64,000 nucleotides of DNA, taken from positions 744,001-808,000 of the forward strand of contig NZ_CP071051.1 of NCBI RefSeq assembly GCF_017161405.1, in the 5' to 3' direction. Under the pieces are notes generated by a model. That model saw nothing but the letters and a program-made list of their open reading frames with translations, had not been told where the DNA came from and searched no databases. The stretch's first letter is position 1; every line of letters begins with the position of its first letter. The position numbers were made by a program, and so were the translations under genes. Source of the stretch: Leucobacter sp. CX169. GTDB taxonomy: Bacteria; Actinomycetota; Actinomycetes; Actinomycetales; Microbacteriaceae. Below are positions 43,378-53,251 of the stretch, in pieces.

Positions 43378-44028
43378 GTGAGCATTTATCTTTTGGGCGG
43401 GGGCTCCGCCGAGCTCGTTGAATCTGACTTCTCGCGCGAGTTTCGCGCCGTGGCCCGGTTGGCGGAGGCAAAGCCGACCCTGCTGGCGCTGGGCGACGCC
43501 GCGGCGGGGGCCGCGCTGGCCGAGCGACTCGGCGCCACGCTCGTGGACGCTGCCGACGCGGACGCGGTGCGCGCCGCCCACGGTGTCGTAGTTCTCGGCA
43601 AGGACCGTCGGGCGATCGCCGCGAGCCTGGTTCCCATCGCCGAAGCGCTGCGCGACGCCGTCGGCGGCGGCGCGCCCTACCTGGGCATTGGGGCGGGCGC
43701 GGCGCTCGCTGGCGACGCCGCGATCCTCGGCGGCGGCGAAATCGGCGGCGTTCCCGTCGGACCGCTCGGCGACGATTCCGAGGTCGAGCTCGGCGAGGGG
43801 GCAGGTCTCGTGGATCTGCTCATCGAGGCGGACTCCATCGGCGCGGGCACGCTTCCGCGGTTGATCGCGGTCGCCGAGGCCGGCCTCGTCGGTCAGGCGC
43901 TCTCGGTTGATGCCGGGACGGCTCTCATCGTGGGCCAGGGCGCCCTCGTCGTGCAGGGCAGCGGCAGCGTGTGGCAGGTCGTCGGCGGCGACGGTGCCGT
44001 CACGGTTTCGACCCTCGGCGCCGAGTAG
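43378..44028 (+). CDS. Type 1 glutamine amidotransferase-like / peptidase S51-related protein
   Basis: A 216-residue protein with a Rossmann-like N-terminus, [21 protein letters not shown], similar to cyanophycinase/peptidase S51-type and DJ-1-like amidotransferase folds. [22 protein letters not shown] corresponds to the nucleophile turn, but the usual Ser or Cys is replaced by Gly/Ala in this segment (GIGAGA), so catalysis is doubtful. The C-terminal half is Gly/Val rich with [28 protein letters not shown], as in S51 relatives. The GTG at 43378 starts the conserved part. It is followed within 8 bp by ung. Confidence 0.65.
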   Translation: MSIYLLGGGSAELVESDFSREFRAVARLAEAKPTLLALGDAAAGAALAERLGATLVDAADADAVRAAHGVVVLGKDRRAIAASLVPIAEALRDAVGGGAPYLGIGAGAALAGDAAILGGGEIGGVPVGPLGDDSEVELGEGAGLVDLLIEADSIGAGTLPRLIAVAEAGLVGQALSVDAGTALIVGQGALVVQGSGSVWQVVGGDGAVTVSTLGAE

Positions 44029-44035
44029 GGCGTAC

Positions 44036-44764
44036 GTGGCTGAGCCTGACGGCCGAGCTGCCTCGTCGGCGGCGGTCCCCGGGCTGCCGGCGCTGCTCGC
44101 GCAGTCCGGCGTCGCCGCAGACTGGGCAGAGGCGCTCTCTCCGCTCGTCCCCGAGCTCTCGCTCATCGGCCGGTTCCTAGCCCGCGAGCGCGAGGCAGGG
44201 GCCGACGTGTTGCCCGCGCAGGACCGCATTTTCGCGGCGTTTGGCACCCCGCTCTCGCGCGTGCGGGTGCTCATCGTTGGACAGGATCCCTACCCGACCC
44301 CGGGCCACGCGATCGGGCTCTCCTTCGCCGTTGACCGGGACGTCAGCCCGCTACCCAGGAGCCTCCAGAACATCTCGCGCGAGCTCGTCGACGACCTCGG
44401 CGTCGCGCCCTTGCCGCACGGTGACCTGGGCGCCTGGGCGGACGCGGGCGTGCTGCTGCTCAATCGCGTGTTGACCGTGCGCGCGGGCGACGCTGGCGCG
44501 CACCGCGGCCGCGGCTGGGAGAGCGTGACGGAACACGCGATCCGCGCCCTGGTCGCGCGGGGCGGGCCGCTCGTCGCGATCCTGTGGGGAAACGACGCGC
44601 AAAAGCTCGCGCCGATGCTCGCCGGGGTGCCCGTGATCGCGAGCGCGCACCCGTCGCCGCTCTCAGCCCGGCGTGGGTTCTTCGGCTCGCGGCCCTTCAG
44701 CCGGGCCAACGAGGCGCTCATCGCGCAGGGCGCCGAGCCGATCGACTGGGAGATTCGGGACTAG
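44036..44764 (+). CDS. ung: Uracil-DNA glycosylase
   Basis: Removes uracil from DNA, first step of base excision repair. The 242-residue protein has the water-activating loop [20 protein letters not shown] (aspartate in GQDPY; the usual His after GQDPY is Pro here), [18 protein letters not shown] with the uracil-contacting Asn, LWGNDAQK, and the [18 protein letters not shown] loop with the catalytic histidine. The N-terminal 40 residues are Ala rich and poorly conserved. The GTG start lies 8 bp after the stop of the preceding gene. Confidence 0.92.
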   Translation: MAEPDGRAASSAAVPGLPALLAQSGVAADWAEALSPLVPELSLIGRFLAREREAGADVLPAQDRIFAAFGTPLSRVRVLIVGQDPYPTPGHAIGLSFAVDRDVSPLPRSLQNISRELVDDLGVAPLPHGDLGAWADAGVLLLNRVLTVRAGDAGAHRGRGWESVTEHAIRALVARGGPLVAILWGNDAQKLAPMLAGVPVIASAHPSPLSARRGFFGSRPFSRANEALIAQGAEPIDWEIRD

Positions 44765-44794
44765 CGGCTGCGCCCCGTGTAGCAAGCGGACGAG

Positions 44795-45784
44795 CTATCG
44801 CGGCAAAGACTCGAGGAAGCTGAGGCTCTCGTCCGAGATGATCTTCCGGGCTGCGTCGTGCGAGATGCTCGGCACGCCATCGCCTGGCTGTTGGCCGTAG
44901 TCCCCGAAGAATGAATGGACAGCCCCGCCGACCACTACATATGAGGTGTCTGCCGGAAGATCCATCTGTGAGGCCTCAATCTTGGCGGGCGTGGCGAGGC
45001 CGTCCAACGAGCCTGAAACGGACAGGACCTGGGCTGAGAGCGCACCCATGTCTGTGGCCGGGTACGAGGCGTAGAGCATGAGGCCGATAACCGGATCGCT
45101 CGCGGCGTCGCTGAAAGACTCGGCATCGATCGCAGCGACGGTACCGCCCAGCGAGTGGCCCCCAACGACCCAACTCGTGAGGTCGTCAGCGGTGTCTCGG
45201 GCCTGACCAAACGCGCCTGTGGACAGGAAAGCGATTCCGAGGGGCTGCTTCGGGATCCACACTCGATACCCGCTCTCGGCCAGCGGCCGCAGCACCGCAG
45301 CATAGGCGCGGGCATCAACGCGCGCGCCTGGCTGGAAGAACACACCTATCTCGTGTGCCTGCCCGGCCGGGGAAAACGTGATGCCGGTGGGGGTTTCGGT
45401 GACCGTCACCGTGGCGTCAGAGCGCATGGCCGAGAGCGCGGGCTCGGTAGCGGAGAAGGGGACGAGCCAGGCGCAGGTCGCGATGATCGCCAGCGAAACG
45501 GCCATCAGGACAGCACGGAGCACCTTGAAACGACGTCGAGCAGCCCGGCGCGGGCGCCACGCCAGTACACCGCACACCGCGCTGACGCCGAGAACCGTGG
45601 CGAGCAGGATGGTGTACGCGGGATGCCCATGGATCAGCATTTGCCCGGTCGCCCATGCGGCCCAGATGGACACGAGCACTCCGGCCGCGGATATTGCGCG
45701 ACTCAGCCAGAGAAACACCGTGTCAACCGGGATCGCGGCGCGCGACTGGTGTGTCGGCGGCGAGAGTTCCTCGGGGTAGGTCAT
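44795..45784 (-). CDS. Membrane-anchored alpha/beta hydrolase
   Basis: A 329-residue protein with three membrane segments at about residues 22-50, 55-75 and 88-110, followed by a soluble alpha/beta-hydrolase-5-like domain. The nucleophile elbow is VVGGHSLGGTVAAIDA, and VGGAVHSFFGDYG near the C-terminus supplies the histidine region. The catalytic domain should face outside if the first segment enters from the cytoplasm. No substrate can be named. The gene stands alone between ung and the PucR regulator gene. Confidence 0.8.
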   Translation of the reverse strand: MTYPEELSPPTHQSRAAIPVDTVFLWLSRAISAAGVLVSIWAAWATGQMLIHGHPAYTILLATVLGVSAVCGVLAWRPRRAARRRFKVLRAVLMAVSLAIIATCAWLVPFSATEPALSAMRSDATVTVTETPTGITFSPAGQAHEIGVFFQPGARVDARAYAAVLRPLAESGYRVWIPKQPLGIAFLSTGAFGQARDTADDLTSWVVGGHSLGGTVAAIDAESFSDAASDPVIGLMLYASYPATDMGALSAQVLSVSGSLDGLATPAKIEASQMDLPADTSYVVVGGAVHSFFGDYGQQPGDGVPSISHDAARKIISDESLSFLESLPR

Positions 45785-45868
45785 CGGTCACTCCGATTCG
45801 ATAGCGGCGTACTCCGGTAGCGGGGCACTCTATTTTGGCATCGAAGCGGGGTGACGGGGCAGACGACG

Positions 45869-47476
45869 CTACACCCCGGCGCGCAGCTGCAGCCAGGCCG
45901 CGAGCCGGGCGTCGGCGCGGTCGAGCGCAATGCCGTGCACGTCCTCGGCTCGCCTCAGTCGCTGCCGCACGGTGTTTTCGTGCACGCCGAGCTCGGTGGC
46001 AGTCTGGGCGATGTTCCCGAAACACTGCAGCCACACCAGGATGGTCTCGGCGATCACCCGGGTCGAGGCGCGCGATGAGAGGGCAGTGAGCTCGGGGTCG
46101 CGTAGCTCGTCGGCACCGGCCAACAATTCGGCCGTGCGCTCAACGACGAGCAGGGGCCGGAGTGCCCGCGCAGTGAGTACCCGAGGGAGCCCGGGGTCGA
46201 CCGAGCGCGCGGCGGACTCGATCAGCCGATCGGCGAGTGCCCGAGCGCTCGCGACCTCGCCCGGACGATGCGCGGGACCGGCCAGCGCGACACGTGTTCC
46301 GGGTAGGACGAGGCGGTCGATGAGGGGCAGCAGTGCGGCCGCGGACTCGGCAGCGGCGTCGGGCCCGGTACCCGGGAGCAGCGCATAGACGCGGCCGCGG
46401 TGGGCGACGGCGACCACGTCCGGGCGATCGAGCCACAGGTGGCGGAGGGCCGTCGAGCGGAGCTGGGTTAGCGTGACCGGGTCGTCGCTCGGCAGCGCGA
46501 AGGCGAGCAGCGTGGCGCCTGCCTCGTCGGGCACACCGAGCTCGGCGAACTCGCTACCGGTCAGGTCGATCCCGGTCAGCAGGGTGCGTAGGCGGTCCTC
46601 GCGGGGGCGCTGGTTCGCCTCGCGCAGGCGAAGATCGTCCAGGAGGAGCGCGCTCGTGAGGGCAGCCGCTCGACGGATCGCCGACTCGCGCTCGGTGCTC
46701 AGCGTCTCGCTTGCGTGGGCGTCAATCGCCCAAATGCTGCCGAGCGGAAGGTTCCCAGCCCGAATCGCGAGGGCCACACGGGGCTCCTCGTCGTCGAGCC
46801 GGGGGTAGATGACCGGGCTGTCCGTGCGCAGGACGGTGCGGTACTGGTCGTCGTTGAACGGGGACTCCGGCACCTGGCGGGAGAGGATGCCGTGGGTGCG
46901 AAGGGTGTCAATGAGCTGGCCCGGCACTGAGGAGTACGCGAGGATGCGGCGGTTGAGATCTTCGATCGCGACCGAGCCGCCGAACACCTCGGCAAGCTCG
47001 TTCGCGATGGCGAAGAGTGGCTCGGCCTGGGCCTGGTTCGGTGAGGCATGCTCCTCGAACGCGGCCTCGCCCAAGTATCGGGTGAGCTGGCCGTCGAGCA
47101 AGCGCCAGCTGATGCGTTCGGCCACGAGAACAATCGGAAGTCCGCTCGACTCGGCGACCGCCGCAAGCGCAGGTGCGCGTTCGGCGCTGCTCTTGAGCGC
47201 GATCCCGGAGGCTCCCGCAGTCGCGGCTGACGCGGCGAGCGCGCCGAGTCGGGCCAGGCTCAGCGAGGACGCCGAGGGCAGCAAGAGCAGGGTTCCCGGC
47301 GAGTCGGGCAGGTCATCCGATACGTCGAGAAACTCGGTGCCGGTCACGGCCGTCGTGCCGGTGACGCTTCCCATCAGGCGCGCGGTGCGCGGCCCGAGCA
47401 GGGTGAGGAGCGCCTCGAGCTCAACCCTGGGAACGAGCGGCGTCACGGGAAGTGGTGTGGGAAACACTGCGTTCAT
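45869..47476 (-). CDS. PucR-family transcriptional regulator
   Basis: A 535-residue regulator. An N-terminal purine-catabolism-regulator-like domain (about residues 15-130), a GAF-like central domain (about 150-290, GGSVAIEDLNRRILAYSS) and a C-terminal PucR helix-turn-helix domain (WLQCFGNIAQTATELGVHENTVRQRLRRAEDVHGI) are visible. PucR proteins often activate purine, GABA or proline catabolism when bound to a metabolite. The gene is divergent from the decarboxylase-ABC transporter operon, with 93 bp between, and is its likely regulator. Confidence 0.88.
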   Translation of the reverse strand: MNAVFPTPLPVTPLVPRVELEALLTLLGPRTARLMGSVTGTTAVTGTEFLDVSDDLPDSPGTLLLLPSASSLSLARLGALAASAATAGASGIALKSSAERAPALAAVAESSGLPIVLVAERISWRLLDGQLTRYLGEAAFEEHASPNQAQAEPLFAIANELAEVFGGSVAIEDLNRRILAYSSVPGQLIDTLRTHGILSRQVPESPFNDDQYRTVLRTDSPVIYPRLDDEEPRVALAIRAGNLPLGSIWAIDAHASETLSTERESAIRRAAALTSALLLDDLRLREANQRPREDRLRTLLTGIDLTGSEFAELGVPDEAGATLLAFALPSDDPVTLTQLRSTALRHLWLDRPDVVAVAHRGRVYALLPGTGPDAAAESAAALLPLIDRLVLPGTRVALAGPAHRPGEVASARALADRLIESAARSVDPGLPRVLTARALRPLLVVERTAELLAGADELRDPELTALSSRASTRVIAETILVWLQCFGNIAQTATELGVHENTVRQRLRRAEDVHGIALDRADARLAAWLQLRAGV

Positions 47477-47569
47477 GCGCCAAAGCTATCCGATTTCTCC
47501 ACAGTTCTCGAGGTTTTGTCGACGTAGCCTGGGGCCAGCGACATCGGAGTCGCGTGCGAAGGAGACCTG

Positions 47570-48880
47570 ATGAGCGTGCACCAACCCACCCCGGCCGGCA
47601 CCCGCCTGGGCGAACTGTGGCGGATCCTGCCCGAAGAGAGCGCCGCAAGCGCTGACGGCGTGCTCGAGATCGGTGGCGTCTCGGTCACCGAGCTCGCGGA
47701 ACGCTTTGGCACCCCGCTGCACGTCTACGACGAGACGGGCCTGCGTCGGCAGATTCGCCGGTTTGTCGAAGGGCTGCGCGAGCGCTGGCCGAACTCGGAG
47801 GTGCTGTACGCCTCGAAGTCGCTGCCCGCCGTCGGGATGTACCGCGTCGCGCAAGAGGAGGGCCTCTCGGTCGACATCGCCGGGGGCGGCGAGCTCGTGC
47901 TCGCCCTCGCCGCAGGGATGGACCCCGCGCGCCTGTACTTCCACGGCAACGCGAAGACCGACGCCGAACTGACCATGGCCCTCGAGGCCGGGGTCGGGAC
48001 AGTGATCGTCGACAATGAGGACGAGCTTGACCGGCTCGAGCGACTGCTCACCCGCCCGCAGCGCCTGCTGCTGCGGGTCATCCCCGGCGTCGAGGCGAAG
48101 ACGCATGCGTCGCAGGCAACCGGCGGACTCGAATCGAAGTTCGGCTTGCCGATGGACCAGGCAGCCCACGCTATCGAACGCATGACCGCCCACCCCCTCA
48201 TGGACTTCCAAGGAGTCCACCTGCACATCGGGTCGCAGATTCTTGACACTGAGCAGTTCGCTGAAGCCGTCGCAAAGATCTCGTCGGTCGGGACGTTTGG
48301 CACGTACGACGTCGGGGGCGGCCTCGGCATTAGCTACACCTACGACGAGGTGGCCCCGCCCGTGGACGAGTACCTCGACGAGATCGTCGCGGCCGCGAAG
48401 CGGAACCTGCCGGCCGACGCGCGGATCATGATCGAGCCCGGACGCTCGGTTGTGGCGCGGGCAGGCGTGACGCTGTACCGGGTCGTCACGGTCAAGCGCA
48501 CTGGCCACACGTTTGTGGCCGTCGACGGCGGCCTTGCCGACCAGATGGACATCGCGCTCACGCAGCAGCGTTACGAGGCGATTCTCGCCGATCGTTTGGC
48601 CGAGCCCTGGACCGAGACGGTGCAGCTCGTGGGTCGCCAGTGCGAGTCGGGAGACCTCCTCGTCGACGGAGCGCCCATGCCGCCCGCGCGAGTGGGCGAC
48701 CTCGTCGTGATGCCGGCCACCGGCGCCTACGCCTACACGATGTCCAACAACTACAACGGCGCCCTCAAGCCGGCGATCGTGTTTGTGCGCGACGGCGAGG
48801 CCCGCCTCGTCACACGCCGCGAAACCTACGAAGACCTCCTCGCCACCCACGCTCCCGCATTCGCGGACGCGACGCTCTAA
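47570..48880 (+). CDS. PLP-dependent group IV decarboxylase, diaminopimelate-decarboxylase-like
   Basis: A 436-residue alanine-racemase-fold decarboxylase. The PLP lysine is in VLYASKSLPAVGMYRVAQEEG; GVHLHIGSQI, EPGRSVVARAG and the active-site QCESGDLLVDG match LysA-type enzymes. Its neighbours are not lysine-biosynthesis genes: an ABC transporter for polar amino acids follows, with an aldehyde dehydrogenase and a monoamine oxidase opposite. It may therefore decarboxylate a diamino acid for catabolism, giving a diamine. Whether it is also the cell's only lysA cannot be told. AAGGAGAC precedes the ATG. Confidence 0.8.
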   Translation: MSVHQPTPAGTRLGELWRILPEESAASADGVLEIGGVSVTELAERFGTPLHVYDETGLRRQIRRFVEGLRERWPNSEVLYASKSLPAVGMYRVAQEEGLSVDIAGGGELVLALAAGMDPARLYFHGNAKTDAELTMALEAGVGTVIVDNEDELDRLERLLTRPQRLLLRVIPGVEAKTHASQATGGLESKFGLPMDQAAHAIERMTAHPLMDFQGVHLHIGSQILDTEQFAEAVAKISSVGTFGTYDVGGGLGISYTYDEVAPPVDEYLDEIVAAAKRNLPADARIMIEPGRSVVARAGVTLYRVVTVKRTGHTFVAVDGGLADQMDIALTQQRYEAILADRLAEPWTETVQLVGRQCESGDLLVDGAPMPPARVGDLVVMPATGAYAYTMSNNYNGALKPAIVFVRDGEARLVTRRETYEDLLATHAPAFADATL

Positions 48881-48899
48881 CAAGAAGGCACAGAAGACA

Positions 48900-49832
48900 A
48901 TGAAGTTTTCACGCAAGCTCACCCTGATCGGTTCCACCGCCGCGATCGCCGCGCTGCTCCTCAGCGGCTGTTCGTCCGGGTCGTCTGACTCGGGCGACAC
49001 CTCTGGCCCGAACCTCCCGGTCGGCGACGAAATCTCGACGACGGCCGATGCCGCCCTGCACGACCTCCTGCCCGAGGACATTCAGAAGAAGGGCAAGATT
49101 GACGTCGCCGTCGACATTCCCTTCCCGCCCATGGCGATGTACGACGACAACAACCGCGAGATCGGCTTCGATCCCGAGCTTGCGCGCCTGCTCGGCCAGA
49201 AACTCGACATCGATGTGTCGCTCAACAAGCAGGCCTTCGACTCGGTGATCCCGTCGCTGCAGGCGAAGAAGAACGACGTCATCATGAGCGGCATGAATGA
49301 CACCCCTGAGCGCCAAGAGACGCTGAGCTTCGTGAACTACACACACGGCGGCTTCGCGATCCTGGTCCCCGAGGGCAACCCGAAGAGCGTCGGCACCCAG
49401 CTCGATCTCTGCGGCAAGACCGTCGCCGTGCAGAAGGCGACCGTGCAGGGCGACCTGCTGCGCGCCATGGACTGCGGCTCGGACCCCGTGACGGTCATGG
49501 AGCTGCCGCTCGACACCGACGCGCAGACCGCGCTGCGGGCGGGCAAGAGCGATGCGTATGTCGCTGACGCCGTCGTCGCCGAGTACGTCGCCGCGACGGT
49601 CGAGGACGGCGGCGCGTTCGACGTCGTGCGCGACCCGAAGAACCCCGCCGGGTTCAACCCGGTGTACAGCGGCATCGGGATCCTGAAGGATCGCACCGAG
49701 CTGATCGACGCGATCCAGCAGGGCCTGCAGGCGCTCATCGACGACGGCAGCTACGCCAAGGTGCTGGAGCGCAACAACATCCAGGCGTACGCCATCGACT
49801 CGGCCGAGGTCAACCAGGGGGCGGGCGAGTAA
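48900..49832 (+). CDS. Polar amino acid ABC transporter substrate-binding lipoprotein
   Basis: A 310-residue lipoprotein: signal sequence to the lipobox LLLSGCSSG at about residues 20-28, then a solute-binding family 3 domain (IDVAVDIPFPPMAMYDDNNREIGFDPELARLLGQKL, SGMNDTPERQETLSFVNYTHGGFAILV). The ligand is probably an amino acid or amine. AGAAGG precedes the ATG at 48900, which lies 20 bp after the decarboxylase stop; a longer upstream reading has no signal sequence. The stop overlaps the permease ATG (TAATG). Confidence 0.9.
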   Translation: MKFSRKLTLIGSTAAIAALLLSGCSSGSSDSGDTSGPNLPVGDEISTTADAALHDLLPEDIQKKGKIDVAVDIPFPPMAMYDDNNREIGFDPELARLLGQKLDIDVSLNKQAFDSVIPSLQAKKNDVIMSGMNDTPERQETLSFVNYTHGGFAILVPEGNPKSVGTQLDLCGKTVAVQKATVQGDLLRAMDCGSDPVTVMELPLDTDAQTALRAGKSDAYVADAVVAEYVAATVEDGGAFDVVRDPKNPAGFNPVYSGIGILKDRTELIDAIQQGLQALIDDGSYAKVLERNNIQAYAIDSAEVNQGAGE

Positions 49833-50827
49833 TGTCGGCCGCGAACCCTCAGATCGAAGCGCGTTCGGGAGGTGCGCCGACAGACCTCGGAAACGAGGAC
49901 GACGTCGTCGCGATCCCGCTGCGCAGGCCCTGGCGCCTCGTCAGCGCGATCATCGTCCTCCTTGTCTTCGCCGGGTTCATCGGTTCGGTGGCCACGAACC
50001 CGAACATCGACTTCGGTGCGGTGGGGCAGTTCCTGTTCGACAAGCGCATCTTGGAGGGCGCTTGGCTGACGATCGTCATCACCGCTATCTCGATGGTGGT
50101 CTCAACCGTGCTCGCCGTGATCGTCGCGGCCATGCGGCTCTCGTCAAACCCCGTGCTGAGCTCGGTCGCCTGGTTCTACGTCTGGGCCTTCCGCGGTACG
50201 CCGCTGCTCGTGCAGATCGTGCTCTGGGGCTACCTCGGGCTGCTCTACGAAAAGCTCACGCTCGGGGTCCCGTTTACGGACATAGTGTTCTGGCAGATCG
50301 ACACGAACCAGCTGATCTCGGCGTTCGTCGCCGGCCTGCTCGCGCTCACGCTGAACCAGGCCGCCTATTCCTCCGAGATCGTGCGTGCCGGTATGGTCTC
50401 GGTGGACGAAGGTCAGCGCGAGGCCTCGTACTCGCTCGGCATGTCGCCGCTGTACACGTTCCGTCGGGTGCTCTTGCCCCAGGCGATGCGCGTGATCATC
50501 CCGCCGATGGGCAACGAGCTCATCTCAATGCTGAAGAACACCTCGCTGCTCTCGGTCATCGCCGTGCTCGAGCTGTACACCCAGGCATCGATGATCTCGT
50601 CGCAGAACCTCAAGCAGGTTGAGCTGCTCATCGTCGTGAGCGCCTGGTACCTCTTCATGACCAGCGTGCTCTCCATTCCGCAGTACTACCTCGAGCGCCG
50701 CTTTGGCCGGGGGAGCAGCCGTTCGCTGCCGCCCACGCCGATTCAGCGGATGCGACAGGCCTTCGCAAACAGACGCCCCGGCCCCGCGCCAGCGCCTGAG
50801 ACGACAGTGATTGAGGTACAGCCATGA
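49832..50827 (+). CDS. Polar amino acid ABC transporter permease
   Basis: A 331-residue membrane protein of the HEQRO (His/Glu/Gln/Arg/opine) permease group with five to six helices. Motifs: GAWLTIVITAISMVVSTVLAVI, FVWAFRGTPLLVQIVLWGYLG-type segment and the EAA loop RAGMVSVDEGQREASYSLGMSPLYTFRRVLLPQAMR. Its N-terminal 40 residues are hydrophilic. The stop overlaps the ATPase start by 4 bp. It forms the channel for the binding protein encoded upstream. Confidence 0.92.
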   Translation: MSAANPQIEARSGGAPTDLGNEDDVVAIPLRRPWRLVSAIIVLLVFAGFIGSVATNPNIDFGAVGQFLFDKRILEGAWLTIVITAISMVVSTVLAVIVAAMRLSSNPVLSSVAWFYVWAFRGTPLLVQIVLWGYLGLLYEKLTLGVPFTDIVFWQIDTNQLISAFVAGLLALTLNQAAYSSEIVRAGMVSVDEGQREASYSLGMSPLYTFRRVLLPQAMRVIIPPMGNELISMLKNTSLLSVIAVLELYTQASMISSQNLKQVELLIVVSAWYLFMTSVLSIPQYYLERRFGRGSSRSLPPTPIQRMRQAFANRRPGPAPAPETTVIEVQP

Positions 50828-51630
50828 CGTTGATCGATCAGACCCTGCCCGGAGGTCCCGCCATCGGCGACGACTCCCTTGTGCAGATTCGGCGGGTGCG
50901 CAAGAGCTTCGGTGCCCACATGGTGCTGCGCGACGTCTCGCTCGAGGTGCCGGCCGGCACGGTGACGGTGCTCCTCGGCCCCTCGGGCTCGGGGAAGTCG
51001 ACCCTGCTGCGCTGCATCAACCACCTCGAGACCATCGACGGCGGCCGAGTCATCGTGGACGGTGAGCTGATCGGCTATCGCCAGGCGGGTCACAAGATCC
51101 ACGAGATGACGCCGAAGGAGATCGCGAAGCAACGGCGCAGTATTGGCATGGTGTTTCAGCGCTTCAACCTGTTTCCGCACATGACGGCGCTCGAGAACAT
51201 CATCGAAGCGCCGACCGGGATCGCGGGGCGGCCGAAGGCCGAAGCGCGCGCCCGCGGGCTCGAGCTACTGGATCGTGTGGGGCTCGCGGACTTCGCAAAC
51301 CACTACCCGGCACAGCTTTCGGGCGGCCAGCAGCAACGCGTCGCGATCTCGCGGGCCCTTGCGATGGAGCCGAAGCTCATGCTGTTCGACGAACCGACGA
51401 GTGCGCTCGACCCCGAGCTCGTCGGCGACGTGCTCGACGTCATGCGCGAGCTCGCGGACTCAGGAATGACCATGATCGTGGTCACGCACGAGATCGGCTT
51501 CGCCCGCGGGGTCGCCGACCAGGTCGTCTTCATGGACGGCGGCGTGGTGGTCGAAGCCGGCAAGCCGAGCGAGGTGCTCGACAACCCGCAGCGCCAGCGC
51601 ACGAAGAACTTCTTGGAAAGCGTGCGGTAG
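50824..51630 (+). CDS. Polar amino acid ABC transporter ATP-binding protein
   Basis: A 268-residue ATPase similar to GlnQ/HisP. Walker A is LGPSGSGKSTLLRC, signature LSGGQQQRVAISRALAMEPK, Walker B LMLFDEPTSALDPEL and switch histidine VVTHEIGFAR. The helical domain has the MVFQRFNLFPHMTALENI region typical of amino acid importers. It is coupled to the permease gene. A bidirectional terminator follows 15 bp later. Confidence 0.93.
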   Translation: MTLIDQTLPGGPAIGDDSLVQIRRVRKSFGAHMVLRDVSLEVPAGTVTVLLGPSGSGKSTLLRCINHLETIDGGRVIVDGELIGYRQAGHKIHEMTPKEIAKQRRSIGMVFQRFNLFPHMTALENIIEAPTGIAGRPKAEARARGLELLDRVGLADFANHYPAQLSGGQQQRVAISRALAMEPKLMLFDEPTSALDPELVGDVLDVMRELADSGMTMIVVTHEIGFARGVADQVVFMDGGVVVEAGKPSEVLDNPQRQRTKNFLESVR

Positions 51631-51645
51631 CTCGTCCCGAGAGCA

Positions 51646-51687
51646 AGCGAGGGGCCAGGTGGGATTTCTCCCGCCTGGCCCCTCGCT
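51646..51687. terminator. Bidirectional terminator
   Basis: Perfect 14-bp arms AGCGAGGGGCCAGG at 51646-51659 and 51674-51687, with an inner GGGA/TCCC pairing. It separates the ABC operon (+) from the convergent aldehyde dehydrogenase gene (-). Confidence 0.85.
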
Positions 51688-51706
51688 GTTGTGCTGCGCC
51701 GGGACG

Positions 51707-53116
51707 CTAGCCGCTGATCACCCGGGTCGCGGCGACGCTCTTGAGGCCCTCGACCGAGAACTCGAGCCCGTAGCCGGACTGCTTGGAGCCGCCGAACGGG
51801 ACGAGCGGGTGCAGGCCGCCGTGGCTGTTGATCCAGACGGTGCCCGCCTCGAGGCGGCCCGCCACCTCGAGCGCGCGCTCGCGGCTCGAGGACCAGACCG
51901 AGGCGCCGAGGCCGACGTCGAGGCCGTTCGCCCATTCGACTGCCTGATCGACGGTGGAGTAGCGGATGATCGGCAGGGCCGGCCCGAACTGCTCTTCCTT
52001 GACGAGGTCGTTGTCGTTGTCGATGTCGGCCACGAGCGTCGTCGGGTAGAAGTTGCCCGCGGCCTCCCGGTTGGGCTCGCCGCCGAGCACCACGCGGGCA
52101 CCCGAAGCCTTCGCCGATTCGACGAGGCGATCGACAATGTCGAACTGCTGGCGGTTCTGCAACGGCCCGAGCACGTTCCCAGCGTCGAGGCCGCGGCCCA
52201 TCGGGACGTTGGCGGCTTGAGCCGCGAGCGCCGCCACGACCCGGTCATACACCGCGTCATGGACGTAGAGGCGCTTGAGCGCGGCGCAGGTCTGCCCGGT
52301 GTTGATGAACGCGCCCCAGAAGAGGTCCTCGGCGATCGCCTCGGGGTCGACGTCGTCGAGCACGACGCCCGCGTCGTTGCCGCCGAGCTCAAGCGTGAGC
52401 CGCTTCACGGTGTCGGCGGAGGAGCGGATGATGGCCTTGCCGGTGGGGGTCGAGCCGGTGAACATGATCTTGTCGATCTCGGGGTGCGCGGTGAGCGCCG
52501 CGCTGACCTCGCGGTCGCCGCTGACGACCTCGAGGACGCCCTCGGGCAGCACCTGGTTCATCACCTTGACGAGCGCGAGCACGCTCAGCGGGGTGTGCTC
52601 GGACGGCTTGACGACGACCGTGTTGCCCATGCGGAGCGCCGGGCCGATCTGCCAGATCGAGATCATCATCGGCCAGTTCCACGGGCCGATCGCGGCGACG
52701 ACGCCGAGCGCGCGGTACGTGAGCACGGCGCGGCCGCTCGCGTCGTCGACGAGGGTTTCGGGCTCGAGCACGGTGTCGGCGGCGTTGCGCAGCCAGAGTG
52801 AGGATCCGCCGACCTCGAAGCGGGCGTTCGGCCCGTCAAGGGGCTTGCCCTGTTCGCGCGAGAGGAGCTCGGCGAGTGCCTCCGACGAGGCATCAATCGC
52901 GTCGGCGGCGGCGTGCAGCAGGCGGCTGCGCTCGGCGTGGCCGAGGGCTTCCCACGCGGGCTGCGCCGCGCGGGCGGCGGCGACCGCGCGCTGCAGGTCC
53001 TCGGTCGTGTGGACCGGCGCGGCGCCGACGAGCTCGCCGGTGGCCGGGTCGAAGATGTCTCGTCCGGTGCCGGGCTCGGCCGCGACCGCTCCCAAGAGTT
53101 CGTCGAACGTCTGCAT
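51707..53116 (-). CDS. NAD(P)-dependent aldehyde dehydrogenase
   Basis: A 469-residue ALDH superfamily enzyme. The catalytic cysteine is in NTGQTCAALKRLYV, the general base in LTLELGGNDAGVVLDD, and the cofactor loop in GPWNWPMMISIWQIGPALRMGNTVVVKPSE and FTGSTPTGKAI. In this position, next to a flavin monoamine oxidase gene on the same strand, it probably oxidises the aldehyde that the oxidase makes (for example 4-aminobutanal from putrescine). Succinate-semialdehyde or betaine-aldehyde activity cannot be excluded. GGAGC precedes the ATG. Confidence 0.85.
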   Translation of the reverse strand: MQTFDELLGAVAAEPGTGRDIFDPATGELVGAAPVHTTEDLQRAVAAARAAQPAWEALGHAERSRLLHAAADAIDASSEALAELLSREQGKPLDGPNARFEVGGSSLWLRNAADTVLEPETLVDDASGRAVLTYRALGVVAAIGPWNWPMMISIWQIGPALRMGNTVVVKPSEHTPLSVLALVKVMNQVLPEGVLEVVSGDREVSAALTAHPEIDKIMFTGSTPTGKAIIRSSADTVKRLTLELGGNDAGVVLDDVDPEAIAEDLFWGAFINTGQTCAALKRLYVHDAVYDRVVAALAAQAANVPMGRGLDAGNVLGPLQNRQQFDIVDRLVESAKASGARVVLGGEPNREAAGNFYPTTLVADIDNDNDLVKEEQFGPALPIIRYSTVDQAVEWANGLDVGLGASVWSSSRERALEVAGRLEAGTVWINSHGGLHPLVPFGGSKQSGYGLEFSVEGLKSVAATRVISG

Positions 53117-53251
53117 GGTTGCTCCTTTTGCTGCTTCATTGCCGCGTCCACTCCAATACGGATGGACAGTGCTTCTACGATACGTCGGTGCCGGCAGGAT
53201 CCGCCCGGCGTGCGCGCTTACTTATTGGAGATGCGCGCAAAAATGTTGACG

